Made by a program: the position numbers and the translations under genes. A stretch of 64,000 nucleotides of DNA, taken from the NCBI RefSeq assembly GCF_003351045.1, contig NZ_QQZY01000008.1, forward strand, positions 62,001 through 126,000, in the 5' to 3' direction. Below are positions 16,555 to 25,090 of the stretch, one piece after another (the stretch's first letter is position 1; each line of letters starts with the position of its first letter). The DNA is from Gaiella occulta. GTDB lineage: Bacteria > Actinomycetota > Thermoleophilia > Gaiellales > Gaiellaceae. Under the pieces are notes generated by a model. It did not search any database, was not told the origin of the DNA, and was given only the letters and a program-made list of their open reading frames with translations.

Positions 16555-16712
16555 TCGTTAGGGTGACGGTGCGAGGAAGCCGGTGCGAGTCCGGCGTGGT
16601 CGCGCCACTGTGACCGGAGAGCGCTCTCCCTCGAGGCCACTGTCCGAGAGGGTGGGAAGGCGGGAGAAGCGCGGAGATCCGGAAGCCAGGAGACTCGACC
16701 GTCGCTGACACC
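16555..16712 (+). ncRNA. Cobalamin riboswitch (cbtB unit)
   Basis: This is a classic cobalamin aptamer: ACGGTGCGAGGAAGCCGGTG starts at 16566, followed by GAGTCCGGCG, the CGCGCCACTGTGACCGG core and GGAAGCCAGGAGACTCG near the 3' end. It is close in sequence to the third switch on the minus strand. No terminator follows. Instead a small hairpin sits directly before the Shine-Dalgarno of cbtB, so control of translation is likely. Confidence 0.95.
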
Positions 16713-16718
16713 GCTGTA

Positions 16719-16742
16719 CGGGACGCGTAATCCCGAGGAGGT
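16719..16742 (+). promoter_or_regulatory. Putative translational expression platform before cbtB
   Basis: CGGGA (16719-16723) and TCCCG (16731-16735) form a 5-bp hairpin with a 7-nt loop. The ribosome binding site AGGAGGT (16736-16742) abuts the stem, 4 nt before the cbtB ATG. The same hairpin plus Shine-Dalgarno follows the riboswitch at 36741-36757 on the other strand. Confidence 0.5.
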
Positions 16743-16746
16743 TCTC

Positions 16747-16968
16747 ATGTCGAACGTCACTCTCGCTCCTTCGCTCGCTTCCGAGGCGACGTATCCTCCG
16801 TCCGTCTCTCTGCGCGAGCTGCTGCCGTGGGCGATCCTCGGCGCAGCGCTGCTGATGCTCGTCTACGTCGTCGGCGTCGACCAGGGCGCGGTCTCGATCG
16901 TGCCGGGCAGCTGGCTGCACGAGTTCGCGCACGACGGCCGCCATCTGCTCGGCTTCCCCTGTCACTGA
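16747..16968 (+). CDS. cbtB: Cobalt transporter small subunit CbtB
   Basis: The 73-aa protein has one membrane segment (WAILGAALLMLVYVVGVDQGA) and a C-terminal His-rich tail with HEFAHDGRHLLGFPCH. This arrangement defines CbtB, the small partner of the CbtA cobalt permease, and the histidines are the presumed metal site. It directly follows a cobalamin riboswitch and has a strong AGGAGGT Shine-Dalgarno. CbtA starts 12 bp downstream. Control by cobalamin fits a role in supplying cobalt for corrin synthesis. Confidence 0.93.
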   Translation: MSNVTLAPSLASEATYPPSVSLRELLPWAILGAALLMLVYVVGVDQGAVSIVPGSWLHEFAHDGRHLLGFPCH

Positions 16969-16980
16969 CAGGGGCGAAGA

Positions 16981-17745
16981 GTGCTTCGCAACCTGCTCGT
17001 CTGCGGGCTGGCCGCCGGCGTCTGCGCCGGCTCGCTCGCCACCGGCTTCGCCGAGCTCGCCGGAGAGCCGGCCGTCAACCAGGCGATCGCCTTCGAACAC
17101 GCGCAGGCGGCGGCCGCCGGCGCGCCTCACGAGGCCGCGGTCGTCTCGCGCGGCGTCCAGCGGAGCATCGGGCTGCTCGCCGGATCGGTCGTCTACGGGC
17201 TCGCGCTCGGCGGCCTCTTCGCGCTGGCGTTCGCCGCCGTCTACGGACGGGTCGGGCGGGCGAGCCCCGCGAGGACGGCGCTGTGGCTCGCCGCGGCCGC
17301 GTTCCTCGTCGTGTTCCTCGTGCCGTTCGTGAAGTACCCGGCAAGCCCGCCCGCCGCGACGAATCCCGACACGATCGGCCAGCGAACCGCATTGTACGGC
17401 GTGATGATCGCCGTCTCGCTGTTCGCGGCCGTGACCGCCGTGCGACTCCGCGGCCGGCTGAGCAAACGTCGATCAGCCGCAACCGCCACCCTGCTCGCCG
17501 CTGCCTCCTACGTCCTCGTGGTCGTGGCGGCAGGGCTGGCGCTCCCGGGAACCGATGAGGTGCCGGCGACCTTTCCGGCGGTCACCCTCTGGCGGTTCCG
17601 CGAGGCCGCCGTCGGCACGCAGCTCGTGATGTGGAGCACGATCGGGCTGGTCTTCGCGGCAGGCGCACAACGTGTGATGGCACGCGTGGCAAGCGGCATG
17701 CAGCCATCGGCCACCTCCCCCGGCAGCCCTGCTGCGACAGAGTGA
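16981..17745 (+). CDS. cbtA: Cobalt transporter CbtA
   Basis: The 254-aa integral membrane protein has about six hydrophobic segments. It starts with GTG and LRNLLVCGLAAGVCAGSLATGF, typical of CbtA. Conserved features include the acidic residue in GFAELAGEP, VVSRGVQRSIGL and PFVKYPASPPA followed by the NPDTIGQRT segment. It is predicted to import Co2+ together with CbtB. The next gene, cobG, starts 10 bp downstream, so cobalt uptake and ring synthesis are co-expressed under one riboswitch. Confidence 0.92.
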   Translation: MLRNLLVCGLAAGVCAGSLATGFAELAGEPAVNQAIAFEHAQAAAAGAPHEAAVVSRGVQRSIGLLAGSVVYGLALGGLFALAFAAVYGRVGRASPARTALWLAAAAFLVVFLVPFVKYPASPPAATNPDTIGQRTALYGVMIAVSLFAAVTAVRLRGRLSKRRSAATATLLAAASYVLVVVAAGLALPGTDEVPATFPAVTLWRFREAAVGTQLVMWSTIGLVFAAGAQRVMARVASGMQPSATSPGSPAATE

Positions 17746-17755
17746 CGAGGCCGGC

Positions 17756-19066
17756 GTGACCGTTGCAGCGAATGAGCCTGCCGCCCGCTCTCCGCTCGGA
17801 CTCGGCCCGCCGCGTCCCCTTGCGACGCGAGCCGACGACGACCGCTGCCCCGGCGTGCTGGCCCTGCACGAGGCCGAGGACGGCCTGCTTGCACGCATCC
17901 GCCTTCCGGGCGGCCGTGTCTCCGCGGACCAGCTGGACGCCGTGGCGGCGCTGGCCCGCCACGGGAACGGGCTCGTCGAGATCACGTCTCGCGCAAGCCT
18001 TCAGGTGCGCGGTCTCCGCGCCGAGGCCGGCCAGACGGCCGCGCGGGTGCTCCGAGCCGCCGGGCTCCTGCCCTCGGCATCCCACGAGCGGGTGCGCAAC
18101 GTGCTCGCGAGCCCGCTCGCGGGACGGCATCCGCTCGCGCTCGCCCCCACCGACCAGCTCGTGGACGAGCTCGACCGAGGGCTCTGCGCCGACGCCGCTC
18201 TCGGCGGGCTTCCGGGCAAGTTCCTGTTCGCAGTGGACGACGGAAGCGGTGCCGTGGCCGACCAGCCGGCCGACGTGGCGCTGGTCGTCGAGCCGCCGGC
18301 CGGCGGGACGCCCGACCCGTGCTTGAGGCTGGTGGTCGCCGGCTTCCCGACGAGCGTGCGCACGACACCGTCCGACGCCGTGGCGGCGGCCCTGGACGCC
18401 GCGCGCGCGTTCCTCGAGGTGCGGGCCGAGAGCGGCAGCCGAGCATGGCGCGTGTGGGAGCTTCCCGGTGGAGCGCGGAGCGTCGTGCAACGCCTCGGCG
18501 CAGATGTGGAGCCGGTCGCCGCCCCCGGGGGGCGCGGCGGGGCCGTTCGCATTCCCGGCGTGTGCGAGCAGCGCGACGGGCGGCTGGCGGTGACGGCGCT
18601 CGCACCGCTCGGCCGGCTCGAGCGCGGCGCCGTCTCCGCACTCGCCGCCGCCGTGCGCCGGCCAGGCAGCGAGGCACGGATCTCCCCCTGGCGCACCGTT
18701 ACCGTCGTCGATGTCGCTCGCGAAGATGTCGAATCGCTCGTTCGCGACCTCCGGCGGCTCGGACTCGTGGTCTCCCCGGACTCCGGCTGGCAGGGCCTCT
18801 CCGCCTGCGCCGGGCTCGGCGCCTGTGCGAGAGCTCGGGTCGACGTGCGTGCCGCGGCGCGGGGCCGCGCGCTGGTTCGCGCCGCCGGCGCCCCGGACGA
18901 GCACTGGTCGGCCTGCGAGCGGCGCTGCGGGGAGCCTCGAGGCGTCCCGGTGAGCGTGGTCGCGGCCGGAGAGGTCATCGTCGTGGCCTCGGCGGGCCGG
19001 CGCGTCGAGGCGACGACCGCCGAAGAGGCGCTGGCCGCGCTTGCGGCCGGGGTGCCGGCATCGTGA
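17756..19066 (+). CDS. cobG: Precorrin-3B synthase CobG
   Basis: CobG is the O2-using monooxygenase that hydroxylates precorrin-3A at C-20 before ring contraction. The 436-aa product has two nitrite/sulfite-reductase ferredoxin-like half domains, at about 45-110 and 280-345. A C-terminal [4Fe-4S] site is visible as SACAGLGAC and SACERRCG. The N-terminal [24 protein letters not shown]-like start and [11 protein letters not shown] are typical. The GTG start follows cbtA by 10 bp and the stop overlaps cobH (GTGA). It marks the aerobic branch of corrin synthesis. Confidence 0.9.
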   Translation: MTVAANEPAARSPLGLGPPRPLATRADDDRCPGVLALHEAEDGLLARIRLPGGRVSADQLDAVAALARHGNGLVEITSRASLQVRGLRAEAGQTAARVLRAAGLLPSASHERVRNVLASPLAGRHPLALAPTDQLVDELDRGLCADAALGGLPGKFLFAVDDGSGAVADQPADVALVVEPPAGGTPDPCLRLVVAGFPTSVRTTPSDAVAAALDAARAFLEVRAESGSRAWRVWELPGGARSVVQRLGADVEPVAAPGGRGGAVRIPGVCEQRDGRLAVTALAPLGRLERGAVSALAAAVRRPGSEARISPWRTVTVVDVAREDVESLVRDLRRLGLVVSPDSGWQGLSACAGLGACARARVDVRAAARGRALVRAAGAPDEHWSACERRCGEPRGVPVSVVAAGEVIVVASAGRRVEATTAEEALAALAAGVPAS

Positions 19067-19689
19067 CCGCGTACGTGCGTGACGGGAGCGAGATCTACCG
19101 CCGCTCGTTCGCGATCATCCGCGCCGAGGCCGACCTCTCCGGGCTCGACCCGGCGCTCGCGCGGGCCGTCGTACGGATGATCCACGCCTGCGGCATGGTC
19201 GACCTCACGCGCGACGTCGCCGCGTCGAGCGGCTTCGCGGCCGCGACGGTCGCGGCGCTCGCGGGCGGCGCCCCGATTCTCTGCGATACCGCGATGGTCG
19301 CATCGGGCATCACACGCTCGCGCCTGCCTGCCGCGAATGACGTGGTCTGCACGCTCTCCGACCCGGACGTCCCTCGTCTCGCGGCCGAGCTCGGGACGAC
19401 GCGCACGGCGGCGGCTCTCGAGCTCTGGCGAGACCGCCTCGACGGCGCCGTCGTCGTCATAGGAAACGCTCCCACCGCCCTCTTCCGGCTGCTGGAGCTG
19501 ATCGAGGAGGGGGCTGGCCGGCCTGCGGCCGTGGTCGGCGTCCCCGTCGGCTTCGTCGGCGCGGCGGAGTCGAAGATCGAATTGGCACGACACCCCGCGG
19601 CGCTCGAGCACATCGTCGTCCACGGGCGCCGTGGCGGCAGTGCGATTGCGGCCGCAGCGGTCAACGCCCTCGCGAGCGAGAGAGAGTGA
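19063..19689 (+). CDS. cobH: Precorrin-8X methylmutase CobH/CbiC
   Basis: CobH moves the C-11 methyl group to C-12, giving hydrogenobyrinic acid. The product is 208 aa, the usual length. The catalytic histidine lies in [13 protein letters not shown] near residue 43. Further conserved parts are [31 protein letters not shown] and [15 protein letters not shown]. The GTG start shares bases with the cobG stop, and the stop overlaps the GTG of cobIJ. Confidence 0.95.
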   Translation: MTAYVRDGSEIYRRSFAIIRAEADLSGLDPALARAVVRMIHACGMVDLTRDVAASSGFAAATVAALAGGAPILCDTAMVASGITRSRLPAANDVVCTLSDPDVPRLAAELGTTRTAAALELWRDRLDGAVVVIGNAPTALFRLLELIEEGAGRPAAVVGVPVGFVGAAESKIELARHPAALEHIVVHGRRGGSAIAAAAVNALASERE

Positions 19690-21203
19690 GCCCACCCGAC
19701 CGACGGAGGGACGCGCCGCTGCTGTTCGGCGTCGGACTCGGGCCCGGTGATCCGGAGCTGGTGACGCTCAAGGCGCGTCGTGTGATCGAGACATCGGACG
19801 TCGTCGCCTACCCCATGGCGCGCCATGGAGAGAGCGTCGCGCGACGGATCGCCGCGCCCTACCTGCGCGGAGACCAGACCGAGATCGCGATGACATATCC
19901 CGTCACGACCGAGGCGACCGATCACCCGGGCGGATATGAGGCGGCGCTGCACGAGTTCTACGACGCAAGCGCCGCCGAGATCGCCCGCCACCTCGACGCC
20001 GGGCGCTCGGTGGCGGTGCTCTGCGAAGGAGATCCCTTCCTCTACGGCAGCTACATGTACCTTCACGAGCGCCTCGCCGGCCGCTACCCCACGGAGGTCG
20101 TTCCGGGCGTGACGTCGTTCAGCGCCGCCGCGGCGGCGGCGGGGTCACCGCTCGTGAAGCGCGACGACGTGCTCACCATTCTCCCCGGCACGCTCCCGGC
20201 GCAGGTGATCGCGAGCCGTCTGCGCACGACTGACGCGGCGGTCGTCATCAAGCTCGGACGTTCGTTCGCCGCCGTGCGGGGCGCGGCGGAGCGGGCGGGC
20301 GTGGCGGATCGAGCCATCTATGTCGAGCGGGCAAGCTCGCCGCAGGAGCACATCGCGGCACTGCGCGACGTCGACGGAGACGTCCCCTACATGTCGCTCG
20401 TGCTGGTCCCGACCACCTCTGGCGGGCAGCGCGCGCCCGACGTCTCGCGCCCGGGTGAGGTCGCAGTCGTCGGACTCGGCCCAGCGGGCCCGGAGTGGTT
20501 GACGCCGGAGGCGGGGGCCGCGCTCGCCGAGGCCGAGGAGCTCGTCGGGTACACGACCTACCTCGACCGGGTGGCCAGGCGCCCCGGCCAGCATCGGCAT
20601 GGAAGCGACAACCGCGACGAGGCTCGACGTGCACGCCAGGCCCTGCAGCTGGCGGCGAGCGGCAGGCGCGTCGCGGTCGTGTCCTCCGGCGATCCCGGGA
20701 TCTTCGCGATGGCGGCCGCCGTCCTCGAAGCCGTCGAGGAGGGCGGCTCCGCGTTCGCTCACATCCGCGTGCGCATCGTGCCCGGCCTGTCGGCGATGCA
20801 GGTCGCGGCGGCGCGCGTCGGGGCACCACTCGGCCACGACTTCTGCGTCGTCTCGCTCTCCGACCAGCTCAAGCCGTGGGCGGCGATCGAGCGCCGGCTC
20901 GAGGCGGCCGGCGCCGCGGATCTCGTCCTGGCGCTCTACAACCCGGCGTCCCGCACGCGGAGGGAGCAGCTCGAGCGTGCGCGGACGGTGCTGCTGCGCC
21001 ACCGCGCCGCGGAGACCCCGGTCGTGGTGGCCCGGGACGTCGGTGGACGGGAGGAGAACGTCACGGTCTCCACGCTCGCGGGCTTCGATGCCGCGCAGGT
21101 CGACATGCGGACGCTCCTCTTGATCGGTTCCTCGACGACCCGGGTGATCGAGGCGACGCAGGGATCGCCTCGCGTGTACACACCGCGCCACTACCCCGCG
21201 TGA
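19686..21203 (+). CDS. cobIJ: CobI-CobJ fusion: precorrin-2 C20- and precorrin-3B C17-methyltransferase
   Basis: Two SAM-dependent tetrapyrrole methylases are joined in 505 aa. Residues about 12-250 are CobI, with [16 protein letters not shown], the [11 protein letters not shown] loop and [14 protein letters not shown]. Residues about 258-505 are CobJ, with [36 protein letters not shown] and [18 protein letters not shown]. The same fusion is known in mycobacteria. CobI methylates C-20 and CobJ methylates C-17 with ring contraction, so the fusion skips over CobG's product exchange. The 3' end overlaps the convergent cobK by 13 bp. Confidence 0.95.
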   Translation: MSPPDRRRDAPLLFGVGLGPGDPELVTLKARRVIETSDVVAYPMARHGESVARRIAAPYLRGDQTEIAMTYPVTTEATDHPGGYEAALHEFYDASAAEIARHLDAGRSVAVLCEGDPFLYGSYMYLHERLAGRYPTEVVPGVTSFSAAAAAAGSPLVKRDDVLTILPGTLPAQVIASRLRTTDAAVVIKLGRSFAAVRGAAERAGVADRAIYVERASSPQEHIAALRDVDGDVPYMSLVLVPTTSGGQRAPDVSRPGEVAVVGLGPAGPEWLTPEAGAALAEAEELVGYTTYLDRVARRPGQHRHGSDNRDEARRARQALQLAASGRRVAVVSSGDPGIFAMAAAVLEAVEEGGSAFAHIRVRIVPGLSAMQVAAARVGAPLGHDFCVVSLSDQLKPWAAIERRLEAAGAADLVLALYNPASRTRREQLERARTVLLRHRAAETPVVVARDVGGREENVTVSTLAGFDAAQVDMRTLLLIGSSTTRVIEATQGSPRVYTPRHYPA

Positions 21204-21940
21204 ACCGTCTCCCGCAGCCAGGAGAGCGCGCCGGCGACAGAGCTGACCGCCGGTACGTCCAGGCGCGGAGGTCTGCGCACGACGATGACCGGCAGTCCAC
21301 GACGCCGGGCGGCATCGAGCTTGGGCTGCGTGTGCGCACCGCCGCTGTCCTTCGTGACGAGGAGGTCGATTTGCTTGCCGTCCATCAAGGCGAGCTCGTT
21401 CTCCAGGAGATAGGGGCCGCGATCGAGCAGGAGCTCGTGCCGCGGGGGAAGCGGCGGATCGGGCGGATCGACGCAGCGGACGAGGAACCACGCGGAGCGC
21501 ACGACCGCGAACGCGGCGAGTCCCTGGCGACCCGTCGTGAGCAGCACGCGCCGGCCGAGCCGCGGAACGAGCTCGGCGGCGTGGCTCAGGTCGTCGACCC
21601 AGTGCCAGCAGTCTCCGGGCGCCTCGCTCCAACCCGGCCGCTCGAGCCGGAGGAGCGGCACGCCGGCGGCTGGGCACGCCTGCGCCGCCGACGCCGAGAT
21701 CCGCTCCGCGAAAGGATGGGTCGCGTCGACGACCGCGGCGACGCCGCGCTCGGCGAGCCACCGCGCCAGACCGGCGGGGCCGCCGAAGCCGCCGATCCGC
21801 ACCTCGCCGGCGGGAAGCCGTGGCCGCGCCACCCGCCCTGCGAGCGAAGAGACGACGGAGACCCCGGCACGATCGAGCGCCGCTGCGAGATCCCGCGCCT
21901 CGGCGGTGCCCCCGAGCACCAGCACGCAAGCGCTGCTCAT
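21191..21940 (-). CDS. cobK: Precorrin-6A reductase CobK
   Basis: CobK reduces precorrin-6A to 6B with NADPH. The product has 249 aa. The N-terminal nucleotide site is VLVLGGTAEARDLAAAL, followed by GEVRIGGFGG, then AVVDATHPFAERIS and LLTTGRQGLAAF. The C-terminal LLVTKDSGGAHTQPKLDAA motif is diagnostic. It is the only minus-strand gene in the middle of the plus-strand cob unit. Its 3' end overlaps cobIJ and its start lies 14 bp from the divergent cbiD start. A local inversion would explain this. It then needs its own promoter, which must lie inside cbiD. Confidence 0.95.
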   Translation of the reverse strand: MSSACVLVLGGTAEARDLAAALDRAGVSVVSSLAGRVARPRLPAGEVRIGGFGGPAGLARWLAERGVAAVVDATHPFAERISASAAQACPAAGVPLLRLERPGWSEAPGDCWHWVDDLSHAAELVPRLGRRVLLTTGRQGLAAFAVVRSAWFLVRCVDPPDPPLPPRHELLLDRGPYLLENELALMDGKQIDLLVTKDSGGAHTQPKLDAARRRGLPVIVVRRPPRLDVPAVSSVAGALSWLRETVHAG

Positions 21941-21954
21941 CGTGTGAGGGCGGC

Positions 21955-23040
21955 GTGAGCGGCGGGCGACCGCTGCGGCGAGGATGGACGACAGGCGCCT
22001 GCGCGACCGCGGCGACGAGCGCCGCCTATCAGGCCCTGCTCACGGGGGAGTTCCCCGATCCGGTCACGATCACGCTGCCGGGCGGGCAGCAGCCGGCGTT
22101 CGCGCTCGCCTTCGAGCGCCTCGAGGAGGGAAGCGCGACGGCCGGCGTCGTCAAGGACGCCGGCGACGACCCCGACGTCACGCACGGCGCGCTCGTGCTC
22201 GCGACGGTGCGGCCCGGCGAGGTCGGCTCGGGAGTGACGTTCAGGGCGGGCGAGGGCGTCGGCGTCGTGACGCTGCCCGGACTGCCGCTGCCGGTCGGCG
22301 AGCCGGCGATCAATCCCGTCCCGCGACAGATGATGGGCGAGGCCGTCGCCCAGGTGAGCGCGCGGCACGGCGGCAGCGGCGACGTGGTGGTGGAAGTCGG
22401 GGTCGAGGGCGGCGAGCAGCTCGCGCGGCGCACCTGGAACTCCCGGCTCGGGATCGTCGGCGGCATCTCGATCCTCGGCACGACCGGCATCGTGATCCCG
22501 TACTCCTGCTCGGCGTGGATCGCGTCCATCCGACGCGGGATCGACGTTGCACGGGCCGTCGGATACCCGCATGTGATCGCTGCGACAGGCGACACATCCG
22601 AGCGGGCCGCACAGGCACGGTACGGGCTCCCGGACACCGCTCTCCTCGACATGGGCGACTTCGCCGGCGCGCTGCTCAAGTACCTCGCCCGCCATCCGCT
22701 GCCGAAGCTGACCCTCGCCGGCGGCTTCGCGAAGCTGTCGAAGCTGGCAGCAGGTCACCTCGACCTCCATTCCGGGCGCTCCCAGGTGGACATGGAACGG
22801 CTCGCCGCCGCCGCTCTCCAAGCAGGTGCGACGGCGAGCCTGGCCGCGTCGATCGGCGAGGCGAACACGGCGCTCCATGCGCTCGAGCTCGCCGCCGCAG
22901 AGGGCGTGCCGCTCGCCGACGAGATCGCCGGCGGCGCGCTGGGCACCGCGCTCGCGGTGCTCGCGAGCGCTCCGATCGCCGTCGAGGTGCTCGTCGTGGA
23001 TCGAGCCGGCCGCATCGTGGGGAGCGCCGGAGCGCTGTGA
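21955..23040 (+). CDS. cbiD: Cobalt-precorrin-5B C1-methyltransferase CbiD
   Basis: CbiD methylates C-1 of the ring. The product has 361 aa from GTG 21955, placing the conserved LRRGWTTGACATAATSAAY at the N-terminus. Other family blocks are VVKDAGDDPDVTHG, PAINPVPRQM, GGISILGTTGIVIPYS and ATGDTSERAA. CbiD belongs to the oxygen-independent, cobalt-early pathway, but it is embedded here among aerobic enzymes. No cobF and no cbiG are visible, so CbiD presumably supplies C-1 methylation on a metal-free intermediate. GC-rich inverted sequence fills the 71-bp gap to the convergent cobM. Confidence 0.92.
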   Translation: MSGGRPLRRGWTTGACATAATSAAYQALLTGEFPDPVTITLPGGQQPAFALAFERLEEGSATAGVVKDAGDDPDVTHGALVLATVRPGEVGSGVTFRAGEGVGVVTLPGLPLPVGEPAINPVPRQMMGEAVAQVSARHGGSGDVVVEVGVEGGEQLARRTWNSRLGIVGGISILGTTGIVIPYSCSAWIASIRRGIDVARAVGYPHVIAATGDTSERAAQARYGLPDTALLDMGDFAGALLKYLARHPLPKLTLAGGFAKLSKLAAGHLDLHSGRSQVDMERLAAAALQAGATASLAASIGEANTALHALELAAAEGVPLADEIAGGALGTALAVLASAPIAVEVLVVDRAGRIVGSAGAL

Positions 23041-23111
23041 CGGGGCGTTCCCGCGGGCGGCCCGCGCGGGCATCGAGACGGCGGCCGAGAGCTGCGGCAG
23101 ACGCGGGAGGG

Positions 23112-23879
23112 TCACGGCCCGACCTCCTCCCCGTCGCCCCCGCGCACGCGCATGCTCGAGTAGAGGTGGCTGTCGCAGAACTCCCGGGACGCCAGCACTC
23201 GCCCGACGACGATCACCGCGGTACGCCGTATGCCCGCGCGCCGGGTCGCGCCGGCGATGGTGGAGAGCGTGCCACGGATGACGACCTCGTCGGGCCAGCT
23301 CGCGCGCGCGACGACGGCGGCAGGGCACGCCGGGCCGTATGCAGGCTCGAGCAGCGCGACGATCTTCTCGATCGCCTGGACCGCGAGGTGGAGAACGAGA
23401 GTCGCGCCGTGCGCAGCGAGCGAGGCGAGCTCCTCGCCGTCAGGGAGCGGAGTGGCGCGGTCGCCGTGGCGCGTGAGGATCACGGTCTGGGAGACGCCCG
23501 GGAGGGTGAGCTCCTGCCGCAGCGCCGCTGCCGCGGCCGCGAACGCCGGCACGCCGGGCGTGACGTCCCAGGGGATACCGAGCTCGTCGAGCCGGCGCAT
23601 CTGCTCGCCGGCCGCGCTGTAGATCGAGAGGTCGCCCGAATGCAGGCGCGCGACGTCTTCGCCGCGCTCGTGCGCCGCCTGCAGCTGCGCGACGATCTCG
23701 TCGAGGGCAAGGTGCTGCGTGTCGACGAGGCGGGCGCCCGGCGGCGCGTGGGCGAGCACCTCGGTCGGAACGAGCGCTCCGGCGTAGAGGCAGACGGAGC
23801 TGTGCGCGATCAACCGCTGCGCCCGCAGCGTGAGGAGGTCGGCCGCGCCCGGCCCCGCGCCGATGAAGTGCACCGTCAC
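23112..23879 (-). CDS. cobM: Precorrin-4 C11-methyltransferase CobM
   Basis: This SAM-dependent tetrapyrrole methylase has 255 aa. It begins with GTG at 23879, then TVHFIGAGPGAADLLTLRAQRL. CobM/CbiF hallmarks include SVCLYAGALVP, LHSGDLSIYSAAGEQMRRL, WDVTPGVPAFAAAAA and the LPGVSQTVILTR segment. It is the last gene of minus-strand unit C, and its start overlaps the cobL stop (GTGA). An in-frame upstream extension is only an antisense-like read-through of cobL. Confidence 0.95.
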   Translation of the reverse strand: MTVHFIGAGPGAADLLTLRAQRLIAHSSVCLYAGALVPTEVLAHAPPGARLVDTQHLALDEIVAQLQAAHERGEDVARLHSGDLSIYSAAGEQMRRLDELGIPWDVTPGVPAFAAAAAALRQELTLPGVSQTVILTRHGDRATPLPDGEELASLAAHGATLVLHLAVQAIEKIVALLEPAYGPACPAAVVARASWPDEVVIRGTLSTIAGATRRAGIRRTAVIVVGRVLASREFCDSHLYSSMRVRGGDGEEVGP

Positions 23880-25090
23880 TCCCCCTCCTTCCTCGCCGAC
23901 CACTGGACGACGGGCAGCTGGGGTCGCCAGCTCGTGAATCCTCCGACCGGCTCTGCCCGGCTGACGGCGATGCGGACGAGTCGTCCGCCATGCGCGGCAC
24001 ACGCGGCCTGGAGCACCTGCTCTCCCTCGAGCGTCACGGCGTTGGCGACGATGCGCCCGCCCGGCCGCAGCTCCCGCCAGCAGCTGTCGAGCAGCCCGGG
24101 CGTCGTGAGCCCCCCGCCGACGAAGACGGCGTCGGGCCGGTCGAGGCCCACGAGCGCACGGGGTGCCTTGCCGCAGACGACCTCGATCGTCGGGACGCCG
24201 AGCACACGGGCGTTTCGCACCGCCCGCTCGGCGCGGTCGGCGCGTGCCTCGACGGCGATCGCGCGGGCCGTCGCCTCCGCGCGCAGCCACTCGATCGCGA
24301 TCGAGCCACTCCCGGCGCCGACGTCCCAGAGCAGCTCGCCTGGCATCGGCGCGAGCACGGCGAGAGTGATCGCGCGCACCTCCTGCTTGGTCAGCAGGCC
24401 GTCGTTCTCGTACGCGCTGTCGCGCAGGCCCGGCGTACACGCGAGCGGCGAGGTTCCGGGAGCGGCGCGGCACTCCACCGCCACCGCGTGAAGCGTGCGC
24501 ACGGAGCGCTCGCCCCACTCCTCCGCGGTGCTGTCGACGATCCGCTCGTCGGGGCCGCCGAGCTGCTCGAGCACGACGAGCCGGCTTGGACCGAACCCCC
24601 GCTCGCGCAGGACGCGGGCAACCTCTCGCGCGCCCTGCTCGCCGGCGACGTAGACGATCACGCGGCGGCCGGGTTGCAGGAGGCGCGCAAGAGCCTCGAC
24701 CGGGCGGGCAACCGCGCTGACGAGCTCCGTCTCCGCGCTCGGCCAGCCGAGCCGGGCGCATGCGAACGCGAACGCGGATGGATGCGGATGCACCGTGAGC
24801 CGATCGCGGTCGATCCGCCTCGCGAGCGTCGCGCCGATGCCGTGGAGCATCGGATCACCGCTCGAAAGGATGCACACGGGGCCGGCGCGACCGGCCACGA
24901 GCTCCTCGACGAGCCCGTCGATCGGCGTTGGCCATGGACGCCGGACGGCAGCCGTGGGCGGGACGAGCGCGAGCTGCCGCTCGGAGCCGACGATCAGCTC
25001 GGCCGAGAGCACGGCGGCACGGGCGGCCTCGCAGAGCCCGTTCCAGCCGTCGGCGCCGATCCCGACCACGGTGAGCGGCGCCCGGCTCAC
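23876..25090 (-). CDS. cobL: Precorrin-6B methyltransferase CobL (CbiE-CbiT fusion)
   Basis: CobL methylates C-5 and C-15 and decarboxylates the C-12 acetate. The 404-aa product joins an N-terminal CbiE-like domain (residues 5-205; VVGIGADGWNGL, ILSSGDPMLHGIGATL) to a C-terminal CbiT domain (about 215-400). The latter has GLLTKQEVRAITLAVLAP, a SAM-binding WDVGAGSGSIAIEW and VFVGGGLTTPGLLD. The GTG start overlaps the cobB stop, and the stop overlaps cobM. This fused form belongs to the aerobic pathway and occurs widely in actinomycetes. Confidence 0.95.
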   Translation of the reverse strand: MSRAPLTVVGIGADGWNGLCEAARAAVLSAELIVGSERQLALVPPTAAVRRPWPTPIDGLVEELVAGRAGPVCILSSGDPMLHGIGATLARRIDRDRLTVHPHPSAFAFACARLGWPSAETELVSAVARPVEALARLLQPGRRVIVYVAGEQGAREVARVLRERGFGPSRLVVLEQLGGPDERIVDSTAEEWGERSVRTLHAVAVECRAAPGTSPLACTPGLRDSAYENDGLLTKQEVRAITLAVLAPMPGELLWDVGAGSGSIAIEWLRAEATARAIAVEARADRAERAVRNARVLGVPTIEVVCGKAPRALVGLDRPDAVFVGGGLTTPGLLDSCWRELRPGGRIVANAVTLEGEQVLQAACAAHGGRLVRIAVSRAEPVGGFTSWRPQLPVVQWSARKEGE

